Shown: in pieces, positions 1 through 6,966 of the stretch | Position numbering within the stretch: the first letter of the stretch is position 1 | Layout of the letters: every line of letters starts with the position of its first letter | Translations under genes and position numbers: made by a program | Notes under the pieces: generated by a model | The model's database searches: none | What the model saw: the letters and a program-made list of their open reading frames with translations, nothing else | What the model was told of the DNA's origin: nothing | Assembly: GCF_014204895.1 (NCBI RefSeq) | Contig: NZ_JACHMF010000001.1 | Location: 6,262,001-6,326,000 of the forward strand | Direction of reading: 5' to 3' | Length of the DNA stretch: 64,000 bases | DNA from: Paractinoplanes abujensis | Lineage (GTDB): Bacteria; Actinomycetota; Actinomycetes; Mycobacteriales; Micromonosporaceae

Positions 1-898
1 GTTCGAGGAGATCACTGCCCTGTGCGAGCGGGTCACGATCATGCGGGACGGCAAGCACGTCGCCACCGAGCTGGTCGCCGACCTCAGCGTCGACGACATG
101 ATCCGGCGCATGGTCGGGCGTGACCTGAGCGCGCTTTTCCCCAAGCAGGACGTCGAGCCGGGCGAGGTCGTGCTCGAGGTCGAGGGCCTGTCCCGCGAGG
201 GCGTTTTCCGAGAGATCTCCTTTTCCGTACGGGCGGGAGAGATCGTCGCCTTGGCCGGGCTCGTGGGCGCGGGCCGTTCCGAGGTCATGCAGGCCGTGTT
301 CGGCGTGGACCCGTACGACAGCGGGGTTGTCAAGGTGCACGGCAGGCGTCTCAGGAAGGGGGATCCGCGCGCCGCGATGGCCGCCGGGATGGCTCTTGTG
401 CCCGAGGATCGCCGTCAGCAGGGCCTGGTGATGGACCTGTCGATCGAACGCAACGTGACCTTGCCGCGCGCCCGCAAGCTGGCCCGGCTGGGTCTGCTGT
501 TCGGCGGCAGCGAGCGCGCGGCCGCCGAGACCTGGACCCGCAAGTTGCAGACCAAGCTGGGCCGGCTCTCCGACGCCGTGGGCACGCTCTCGGGCGGCAA
601 CCAGCAGAAGGTCGTGCTGGCCAAGTGGCTGGCCACCGGGCCCAAGCTGCTGATCGTCGACGAGCCCACGCGCGGCATCGACGTCGGCACCAAGGCCGAG
701 GTGCACCGGCTGATGTCGTCGCTCGCGGCGGACGGCCTGGCGGTCGTCATGGTCTCGTCGGAGCTGCCCGAGGTCCTGGGCATGGCCGATCGGGTCGTGG
801 TGCTGCGCGAGGGCCGCGTCGCCGCCCAGCTCACCCGGGCTGAGGCAACCGAGGAGTCCGTGATGTACGCGGCCATGGGACAGGAGGTCGCGGCATGA
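1..898 (+). CDS. rhaT: Rhamnose ABC importer ATPase, C-terminal part
   Basis: This is the C-terminal half of a duplicated sugar-importer ATPase of the RbsA/XylG/RhaT type; the reading frame is open at the left edge, so the first nucleotide-binding domain is missing. The visible part begins with the typical end of domain 1 (CDRV-like segment, then MRDG). It continues into domain 2, which has the variant P-loop GLVGAGRSE, the signature LSGGNQQK and the Walker [15 protein letters not shown]. It would energise import through the two permeases encoded next. The rhamnose assignment comes from rhaM and rhaI in the same operon, not from the ATPase itself. Confidence 0.9.
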   Translation, partial: FEEITALCERVTIMRDGKHVATELVADLSVDDMIRRMVGRDLSALFPKQDVEPGEVVLEVEGLSREGVFREISFSVRAGEIVALAGLVGAGRSEVMQAVFGVDPYDSGVVKVHGRRLRKGDPRAAMAAGMALVPEDRRQQGLVMDLSIERNVTLPRARKLARLGLLFGGSERAAAETWTRKLQTKLGRLSDAVGTLSGGNQQKVVLAKWLATGPKLLIVDEPTRGIDVGTKAEVHRLMSSLAADGLAVVMVSSELPEVLGMADRVVVLREGRVAAQLTRAEATEESVMYAAMGQEVAA

Positions 899-932
899 CC
901 GGCCGCACCGGAACGGGCCCGGGAGGCTCAGC

Positions 933-1955
933 ATGACGGCGACCTCGCTCGAGGCTCCCGCGGCGAAGCGGTTCGAGCCCAAGAACCTGCTCAGGACGCG
1001 CGAGCTGGGCATTGTGCTCGCGCTGGCGCTGCTCATCGCGTACACGGCGATCGACAACCCCCGCTTCTTGAGTGGTCAGAGCATCCGCGACAACCTGCTC
1101 AACACGGCCATCCTCGCGGTCATGGCCACCGGCCAGGCGATCGTGGTGATCACCCGGAACATCGACCTCAGTGTGGGCTCGGTGCTCGGCATCAGCGCGT
1201 TCACCGTGGCCACGATGATGAGCACCAACCCGGGCCTGCCGATGATCGTGGCGCTGCTGGCCGGCTTGGCCGTGGGCGCGGTGGCCGGCCTGGTCAACGG
1301 CGTTCTCGTACGCTTCGGTAAGGTGCCCGCGCTCGTCGTCACACTGGGCACGCTCTACATCTACCGCGGCATCACGTATTCGTGGGCCGGCGGCTCGCAG
1401 GTCAACGCGGACGAGCTGCCTCGGCACTTCTTGACGTTCGCCAACGACAACCTGCTGGGCATCCCCTGGCTGGTGCTGATCGCGCTGGTCGTGGTGGGCG
1501 CGGGCTCGCTGATGATGCGCAACTACCGGGTCGGGCGGGAGCTGTACGCGATGGGGTCGAGCCCCGCCGCGGCCGAGCTGGCCGGCATCAAGGTCGCCCG
1601 CAACCTGCTCGGGGCGTTCGTTCTCAGCGGCGCGCTGGCCGGGCTGGCCGGGGTGCTGTACGCGGCCCGGTTCGGCACTGTCGACGCCGCGGCCGGCACC
1701 GGCATGGAGCTCAACGTCGTGGCCGCGGTCGTGGTCGGCGGCGTGGCCGTCTTCGGCGGCAGCGGCTCGGTCTGGGGTGCGGCCCTCGGCGCCCTGCTGC
1801 TCACGGTGATCGGCAGCGCCCTGGCGGTGCTCGACATCAACCAGTTCTGGCAGCAGGCCATCGTCGGCGCGCTGATCATCCTGGCCATCTGCGCCGACCG
1901 CCTGGTCGCGGTCCGCATCGCCCGCAGCCTGCGGAAGAGGGACGCCCATGTCTGA
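933..1955 (+). CDS. rhaP: Rhamnose ABC importer permease 1
   Basis: A 340-residue integral membrane protein of the BPD_transp_2 (ribose/xylose/rhamnose) permease family, with about eight to ten hydrophobic segments. The family fingerprint NIDLSVGSVLG lies in the first third and a glycine-rich GGVAVFGGSGSVWGA loop near the C-terminus. A GGGAGG ribosome site sits just before the ATG. It starts 34 nt after the ATPase and overlaps the second permease by 8 nt, so the two are probably co-translated and form a heterodimeric channel. Confidence 0.9.
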   Translation: MTATSLEAPAAKRFEPKNLLRTRELGIVLALALLIAYTAIDNPRFLSGQSIRDNLLNTAILAVMATGQAIVVITRNIDLSVGSVLGISAFTVATMMSTNPGLPMIVALLAGLAVGAVAGLVNGVLVRFGKVPALVVTLGTLYIYRGITYSWAGGSQVNADELPRHFLTFANDNLLGIPWLVLIALVVVGAGSLMMRNYRVGRELYAMGSSPAAAELAGIKVARNLLGAFVLSGALAGLAGVLYAARFGTVDAAAGTGMELNVVAAVVVGGVAVFGGSGSVWGAALGALLLTVIGSALAVLDINQFWQQAIVGALIILAICADRLVAVRIARSLRKRDAHV

Positions 1956-2937
1956 GGCCCGGAAAAGACTGACCAGCTGGGACAGCATCATCCTGGTGCT
2001 CACCGTGCTGGTGCTGATCATCGCGTCGTTGAGCGTGGACAATTTCGGCACCAGCCGGAACTTCACGTTCATGGTGCTCGACCTGCTGCCGATCATCCTG
2101 ATCGCGCTGCCGATGACGATGATCATCGTGACCGGCGAGATCGACCTGTCGGTGGCCAGCACGCTCGGCCTGACCAGTTCGATGATGGGCTGGCTGTGGA
2201 ACCAGGGCCTGTCGATCGAGACGATCATCCCGCTCTGCGTCGTGATCGGCGCGATCTGCGGCGTGGTCAACGGCTTCCTGATCACCGGCCTGGGCCTGCC
2301 CTCGCTGGCGGTCACGATCGGCACGCTGGCCCTCTACCGCGGTCTCGCCTTCGTGGTGCTCGGCGACGGCGCGGTGGCCGACTTCCCGTGGAACTACACC
2401 GGCTGGGTCACCGGAACCATCGGTGGCGGCGCCGTACCCAATGTCCTGATCTTGATCGTGGTGCTCGCGCTCCTCTTCGGGATCGTGCAGCACGCCACCC
2501 CGTTCGGCCGCTCGCTCTACGCCATCGGCGCCAACGCGCAGGCCGCCCACTTCTCCGGGATCCGAGTCGCCCGTACGAAATTCTGGCTCTACGTCGTCAG
2601 TGGCGCGGTCGCCGGCCTGGTCGGTGTGCTGTGGACGCTGCGCTACTCCAGCGCCCGGGCCGACAACGGCTCGGGTCTCGAACTCGCCGTGGTCGCGGCC
2701 GTCCTGCTCGGCGGCGTCTCGATCTTCGGTGGAAAGGGCAGCCTGCCCGGTGTTCTCGCCGGTGTCGTGCTGCTGACCGCGCTGCAGAACGCGTTGCGCC
2801 TGGAGGACGTCTCCGGGCAGGCGCTCAACATCGTCACGGGCTCCCTGCTCGTGCTCTCCGTGCTGCTTCCGAACATCACCACCGCCGTACGCGGAAATTA
2901 TCAGCGCCGCAGGCTGCGGCAAGCCGCCTCCCGATAG
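1948..2937 (+). CDS. rhaQ: Rhamnose ABC importer permease 2
   Basis: A 329-residue membrane protein of the same BPD_transp_2 family as its upstream neighbour. It carries EIDLSVASTLG in the first third and the GGVSIFGGKGSLPG loop near the end. Its ATG lies inside the last codons of the first permease. Two different permeases next to one duplicated ATPase and one lipoprotein is the layout known for rhamnose transporters (RhaSTPQ of rhizobia). Membrane-embedded; the partner channel half is the preceding gene. Confidence 0.9.
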   Translation: MSEARKRLTSWDSIILVLTVLVLIIASLSVDNFGTSRNFTFMVLDLLPIILIALPMTMIIVTGEIDLSVASTLGLTSSMMGWLWNQGLSIETIIPLCVVIGAICGVVNGFLITGLGLPSLAVTIGTLALYRGLAFVVLGDGAVADFPWNYTGWVTGTIGGGAVPNVLILIVVLALLFGIVQHATPFGRSLYAIGANAQAAHFSGIRVARTKFWLYVVSGAVAGLVGVLWTLRYSSARADNGSGLELAVVAAVLLGGVSIFGGKGSLPGVLAGVVLLTALQNALRLEDVSGQALNIVTGSLLVLSVLLPNITTAVRGNYQRRRLRQAASR

Positions 2938-2959
2938 CCCTGAGTGAATGGAGTACACA

Positions 2960-4036
2960 GTGCTTCGCTCCCCCCGGACGTTACTGTCCGTTACTTCCGC
3001 CGCACTGCTCGTCGCAGGTCTGACCGCCTGTGGCGGCACCACCAAGGACAGCAACACCAACAGCGGTTCCGGCACGCAGGCCTCCGCGGCCGCCGACCCC
3101 AACGCGGCGATCAAGGAAGGCCTGAAGATCGCCTTCCTGCCGAAGCAGCTGAACAACCCGTACTCGGACGTCGAAACCGGCGGCGGCAAGGTCGCCGTGG
3201 ACGAGCTCAAGGGCGAGTACAAGCTGGTCGGCCCGAACGACGCGTCCGCCTCGTCGCAGGTGTCCTACATCAACACACTGATCCAGCAGCAGCAGGACGT
3301 CATCGTGGTGGCGGCCAACGACCCCAACGCGGTCTGCCCGTCGCTCAACCAGGCCCGCGCGGCCAAGATCAAGGTCATCACGTTCGACTCGGACGCCTCC
3401 AAGGACTGCCGAGACGCGTTCATCAACCAGGCCACCACCCAGGGCATCGGCGAGTCGCTGGCCAAGATGGCGCTCGAGCAGGCCGGCGCCGACGGCGGCG
3501 AGATCGCGGTGCTCTCGGCCACCCCGAACGCCACGAACCAGAACTCCTGGATCGAGGTCATGAAGGAAGAGCTCAAGAAGCCCGACTACGCCAAGCTCAA
3601 GCTGGTCAAGGTCGCGTACGGCAACGACGACGACCAGAAGAGCTTCCAGGAAGCCCAGGGACTGCTGCAGTCGTACCCGAACCTCAAGGTCATCGTGGCC
3701 CCGACGACAGTCGGCATCGCGGCGGGCGCGCGCTACATCTCGTCGTCCAGCTACAAGGGCAAGGTCGCCGTGACCGGGCTCGGCCTGCCCAACCAGATGC
3801 GCGAGTACGTCAAGGACGGCACCGTCACCAAGTTCGCGCTCTGGAACCCGGCCGACATCGGCTACCTGGCCGCGTTCGCCGGCGCCGCCATGGCCTCGGG
3901 TCAGATCACCGGCGCCGAGGGCGAGAAGTTCAAGGCGGGCAAGCTCGGCGAATACACGATCGGCAAGGACGGCGAGATCGTGCTCGGCCCGCCGACCGAG
4001 TTCACCAAGGACAACATCGACCAGTTCAACTTCTGA
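2960..4036 (+). CDS. rhaS: Rhamnose-binding lipoprotein
   Basis: Extracellular solute-binding protein of the type-1 periplasmic fold (RbsB/RhaS family), about 358 residues. The signal peptide ends in a lipobox, LVAGLTAC, followed by a low-complexity Asn/Ser/Thr linker, so it is expected to be membrane-anchored. I choose GTG at 2960 because GGAG at 2950-2953 is ideally spaced for it. The in-frame ATG at 2948 would overlap that site and has no ribosome site of its own. The operon context assigns L-rhamnose as the substrate; the pocket residues were not checked. Confidence 0.88.
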   Translation: MLRSPRTLLSVTSAALLVAGLTACGGTTKDSNTNSGSGTQASAAADPNAAIKEGLKIAFLPKQLNNPYSDVETGGGKVAVDELKGEYKLVGPNDASASSQVSYINTLIQQQQDVIVVAANDPNAVCPSLNQARAAKIKVITFDSDASKDCRDAFINQATTQGIGESLAKMALEQAGADGGEIAVLSATPNATNQNSWIEVMKEELKKPDYAKLKLVKVAYGNDDDQKSFQEAQGLLQSYPNLKVIVAPTTVGIAAGARYISSSSYKGKVAVTGLGLPNQMREYVKDGTVTKFALWNPADIGYLAAFAGAAMASGQITGAEGEKFKAGKLGEYTIGKDGEIVLGPPTEFTKDNIDQFNF

Positions 4037-4041
4037 CAGCC

Positions 4042-4374
4042 ATGCCCCGTTATTGCTTCCAGCTTCACGTCCGCCCCGAGCGGATGACGGAGTACGTGGA
4101 GCGGCACCAGTCCGTGTGGCCCGAGATGCAGGACGCACTCCGGGCCACCGGCTGGCGCAACTACTCCCTCTTCCTCCGCGACGACGGGCTGTTGATCGGC
4201 TACGTCGAAGCGGACGACCTCGAGGCGTCCCAGGCGGCAATGGCGGCGCTGGACGTCAACACCAGGTGGCAAGCGGAAATGGCGGAGTTCTTCGCCGGTG
4301 GCGGGCCCAACGACGAAGGGTTCCCGCTGCTCACCGAGGTGTTCCACCTTTCCGATTCTCAGGAGACCTCATGA
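4042..4374 (+). CDS. rhaM: L-rhamnose mutarotase
   Basis: A 110-residue cytoplasmic protein of the RhaM/RhaU family, which interconverts alpha and beta anomers of L-rhamnose to feed the isomerase. Family marks are the N-terminal RYCFQLHVRPERM segment, the central YVERHQSVWPEM with the conserved His, and the C-terminal WQAEMAEFF. Length is normal for the family. It begins 5 nt after the binding protein, and its stop overlaps the start of rhaI in ATGA, implying translational coupling. Confidence 0.93.
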   Translation: MPRYCFQLHVRPERMTEYVERHQSVWPEMQDALRATGWRNYSLFLRDDGLLIGYVEADDLEASQAAMAALDVNTRWQAEMAEFFAGGGPNDEGFPLLTEVFHLSDSQETS

Positions 4375-5537
4375 CCGACCTCGCCGCCGTCAAGCGCGCC
4401 CTGACGGCACAGCGCATCGAGACCCCGTCGTGGGCCTACGCCAACTCGGGAACCCGTTTCAAGGTGTTCGCCCAGCCGGGAGTGCCGCGTACGCCCGAGG
4501 AGAAGATCGCCGACGCCGCCACGGTGCACCGGTTCACCGGCGTCGCGCCCGCGGTGGCGTTGCACATCCCGTGGGACAAGGTGGACGACTACGCGGCCCT
4601 GACCTCGTACGCGCGGGACCTGGGGGTGGAGATCGGCGCGATCAACACGAACGTCTTCCAGGACGACGACTACAAGCTGGGCTCGGTCACCAACCCCGAC
4701 GCCGGTATCCGGCGCAAAGCCACCGATCACCTGCTCGAGGCGATCGACATCATGAACCAGACCGGTTCGCGCGACCTGAAGCTGTGGTTCTCCGACGGCA
4801 TCAACTACCCCGGCCAGGACGACCTGCGCGACCGCCAGGACCGCTTGGCCGCGGCGCTGCGCGAGGCGTACGACCGGCTCACCGGCGACCAACGTCTGCT
4901 GCTCGAATACAAGCTGTTCGAGCCGGCCTTCTACGCCACCGACGTGCCGGACTGGGGCACCTCGTACGCGCACTGTCTGGAACTCGGTGAACGGGCCACG
5001 GTCTGCATCGACACCGGACACCACGCCCCCAGCACCAACATCGAGTTCATCGTGGCGTTCCTGCTGCGCCAGAAGAAGCTCGGCGCGTTCGACTTCAACA
5101 GCCGCTTCTACGCCGACGACGACCTGATGGTGGGCGCGGCCGACCCGTTCCAACTGTTCCGCATCATGTACGAAATCGTCCGCGGCGGCGCGCTCGACCC
5201 GGCGTACGGGATCGCTTTCATGCTCGACCAGTGCCACAACATCGAGCGCAAGATCCCGGCCATCATCCGCTCGGTCATGAACGTGCAGGAAGCCACCGCG
5301 AAGGCCCTGCTGGTCGACCGCGACGCCCTGACCAGGGCCCAGCAGTCCGGCGACGTGCTGGAAGCGAACGCGGTCTTCATGGACGCCTACAACACCGACG
5401 TCCGCCCGCTGCTGGCCGAGGTCCGCGCCGACGCCGGCCTCGACCCCGACCCGGTCGCGGCCTACAAGGCCAGCGGCTACGACGAGAAAATCATCGCCGA
5501 CCGCGTAGGCGGCACCCAAGCCGGCTGGGGCGCCTGA
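4371..5537 (+). CDS. rhaI: L-rhamnose isomerase
   Basis: A 388-residue TIM-barrel isomerase of the RhaI (Pseudomonas/Bacillus) type, converting L-rhamnose to L-rhamnulose with a divalent metal. The motifs LEYKLFEPAFYATDVPDWG and CIDTGHH and the strand FDFNSRFYADDDL hold the metal and sugar ligands expected for the family. The AGGAG before the ATG lies inside rhaM. No rhamnulokinase or aldolase follows; the next gene is convergent, so those functions must lie upstream of the window or elsewhere. Confidence 0.93.
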   Translation: MTDLAAVKRALTAQRIETPSWAYANSGTRFKVFAQPGVPRTPEEKIADAATVHRFTGVAPAVALHIPWDKVDDYAALTSYARDLGVEIGAINTNVFQDDDYKLGSVTNPDAGIRRKATDHLLEAIDIMNQTGSRDLKLWFSDGINYPGQDDLRDRQDRLAAALREAYDRLTGDQRLLLEYKLFEPAFYATDVPDWGTSYAHCLELGERATVCIDTGHHAPSTNIEFIVAFLLRQKKLGAFDFNSRFYADDDLMVGAADPFQLFRIMYEIVRGGALDPAYGIAFMLDQCHNIERKIPAIIRSVMNVQEATAKALLVDRDALTRAQQSGDVLEANAVFMDAYNTDVRPLLAEVRADAGLDPDPVAAYKASGYDEKIIADRVGGTQAGWGA

Positions 5538-5550
5538 TCCTTTCCTCGAA

Positions 5551-5586
5551 TCGGCCCCGCGGATCTCTCATGACCCACGGGGCCGA
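5551..5586 (+). terminator. Hairpin after the rhamnose operon
   Basis: Perfect 9-bp inverted repeat TCGGCCCCG / CGGGGCCGA with an 18-nt loop, 14 nt past the rhaI stop. It lies between convergent genes and could serve both strands. There is no U tract, as is common in actinomycetes. Confidence 0.7.
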
Positions 5587-5604
5587 CGCGCCGGAGCAGC
5601 CGAA

Positions 5605-6339
5605 TCAGAGCAAGCCGCGAGCTGTGGCAATGGCATAGGCGGCTAAGAGCCCGCCGTCGCCGACCTTTCCGGACGCGATCAGATCACGTAATTCGTCGAC
5701 GGTCACCAGGCGGAATTCGTCGATGCCCTCGATCGTGGCGCCGTCCGGCAGGACGGCGTACGAGTCGATGTCCAGACGGGCCAGCCACAGCTCGCACGGG
5801 TTGTCGTCGACCAGCCGCCCCAGGAACTCCACCTTCTCGGCGGTGATGCCGATTTCTTCCCGCAACTCCCGGATGGCGGTCTCCGGCCCCTTGTCGCCGG
5901 GCTCGGCGAACCCCCGTGGCGTCTCCCACTGCCAGTCGCGGATGTGATGCCGGAACTGGCGGGTCAACAGGATCCGGCCGTCACCGAAGATCGGCAGAAC
6001 GACGGCGCCTTCGGTGGGCGCCTGCGCCACCCAACGGATATAGGGACCCGTGTATCCGTCGCGGAACCGCACCGTGTCCCGCAGGGCGATGAAGAAGGCG
6101 TCCTCGTAGATCACGCCCATGTCGCCGTATTCCTCGGGCCGCCCCAGCTCGCGCAGTTTGGCCGCCGACCGGTTGGCCACCTCTTCCTGCACCTGCGAGT
6201 CGAAGACGATCTCGTAGGCGGCCCCCTCGGGATTGGCGAACAGGGCCGGGCGCTCGGCCCGGAGCTCGTCGTAGCGGGCCAGCCGCTGAGCGCGGCGAGC
6301 AGCGCGGATGGCGTCGTCTGTGCTCAAGTCGTCCTCCAT
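5605..6339 (-). CDS. NUDIX hydrolase
   Basis: A 244-residue cytoplasmic NUDIX-family pyrophosphohydrolase. The NUDIX box begins at GFAEPGDKGPE and ends in RELREEIGI. The first acidic position of the canonical GX5EX7REUXEEXGU is Asp instead of Glu, while the metal-binding REL.EE is intact. An N-terminal extension of about 100 residues precedes the box. Substrate cannot be read from the sequence; ADP-sugars or damaged nucleotides are typical for relatives. It converges on the rhamnose operon and is divergent from the Trypco1 gene. Confidence 0.85.
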   Translation of the reverse strand: MEDDLSTDDAIRAARRAQRLARYDELRAERPALFANPEGAAYEIVFDSQVQEEVANRSAAKLRELGRPEEYGDMGVIYEDAFFIALRDTVRFRDGYTGPYIRWVAQAPTEGAVVLPIFGDGRILLTRQFRHHIRDWQWETPRGFAEPGDKGPETAIRELREEIGITAEKVEFLGRLVDDNPCELWLARLDIDSYAVLPDGATIEGIDEFRLVTVDELRDLIASGKVGDGGLLAAYAIATARGLL

Positions 6340-6481
6340 CAGGCTCGTACCGGCAGCCTAGAACACCTGGCCGATCGGTCCGATCCCTCTGGACTGTCGG
6401 AGCACCGACTCTTACTCGTTGTGCGATCACTTGTGGACACACTGACTGATACTTATGGGGTTCCCACCTTGAGGAGGCCCC

Positions 6482-6958
6482 GTGGATCGCATGGACGGCG
6501 CTCTACCGCCCAACCGCGACATCGTCGAGATCGACCTCGGTGACGGCACAACGATCCCGGTCGAGGTGACCATCGAGCCCAACGGCGACTTCGCCCCGGG
6601 CGGCCGCAGCGACGCCGCCTTCGGTGACTGGTTCCGCGGCGACCGGCGCGCGGCTTTGAGCACGACTCCCACCGTCAAGGCCATGACCCGATGGGTGCAT
6701 TCCCAGTTGCAGGACGTCGACACGCTGCTTCCCGACCGCGTCACCCTGGAGATGGGCGTCAAGCTGGTGGCCAAGTCCCCCGATCTGGTAACTCCGGTGC
6801 TGGGCCAGGTCGGCGGTGAGACGTCCCTGCTCATCCGCCTCGAGTGGGACCTCGGCCAGGCCGCCGCCGGCAAAGCCGCGCCGGCCCCGGCAGAGGGCGA
6901 CCAGGATGATGACGATCGGAACAGCGACCAGCAGTCAACGTCCGGCACGGACGGCTGA
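6482..6958 (+). CDS. Trypco1 (CU044_2847-like) protein
   Basis: A 158-residue protein that I recognise as a trypsin-co-occurring domain 1 (Trypco1) protein. It has an N-terminal strand pair, IDLGDGTTIPVEV, a central helix, and a C-terminal sheet with the typical PDRVTLEMGVKL...LLIRLEWDL pattern. The last 30 residues are acidic and disordered. The start is GTG behind GAGGAGG, with ATG at 6491 as the alternative. It precedes the protease gene by 8 nt, which fits the family name. Members are predicted small adaptors or recognition parts of conflict systems. No enzymatic residues are seen. Confidence 0.78.
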   Translation: MDRMDGALPPNRDIVEIDLGDGTTIPVEVTIEPNGDFAPGGRSDAAFGDWFRGDRRAALSTTPTVKAMTRWVHSQLQDVDTLLPDRVTLEMGVKLVAKSPDLVTPVLGQVGGETSLLIRLEWDLGQAAAGKAAPAPAEGDQDDDDRNSDQQSTSGTDG

Positions 6959-6966
6959 CGCGACCG

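Noticed and set aside
831..2324. 497-residue minus-strand open frame opposite the rhamnose permeases
   Set aside because: Arg/Gln/Asp-rich low-complexity translation, wholly antisense to two well-supported permease genes; a typical product of high-GC codon bias.
6425..6460. Additional DnaA-like 9-mer (TGTGGACAC) upstream of the Trypco1 gene
   Set aside because: It mismatches the box at the last position and has no partner nearby; chance match likely.
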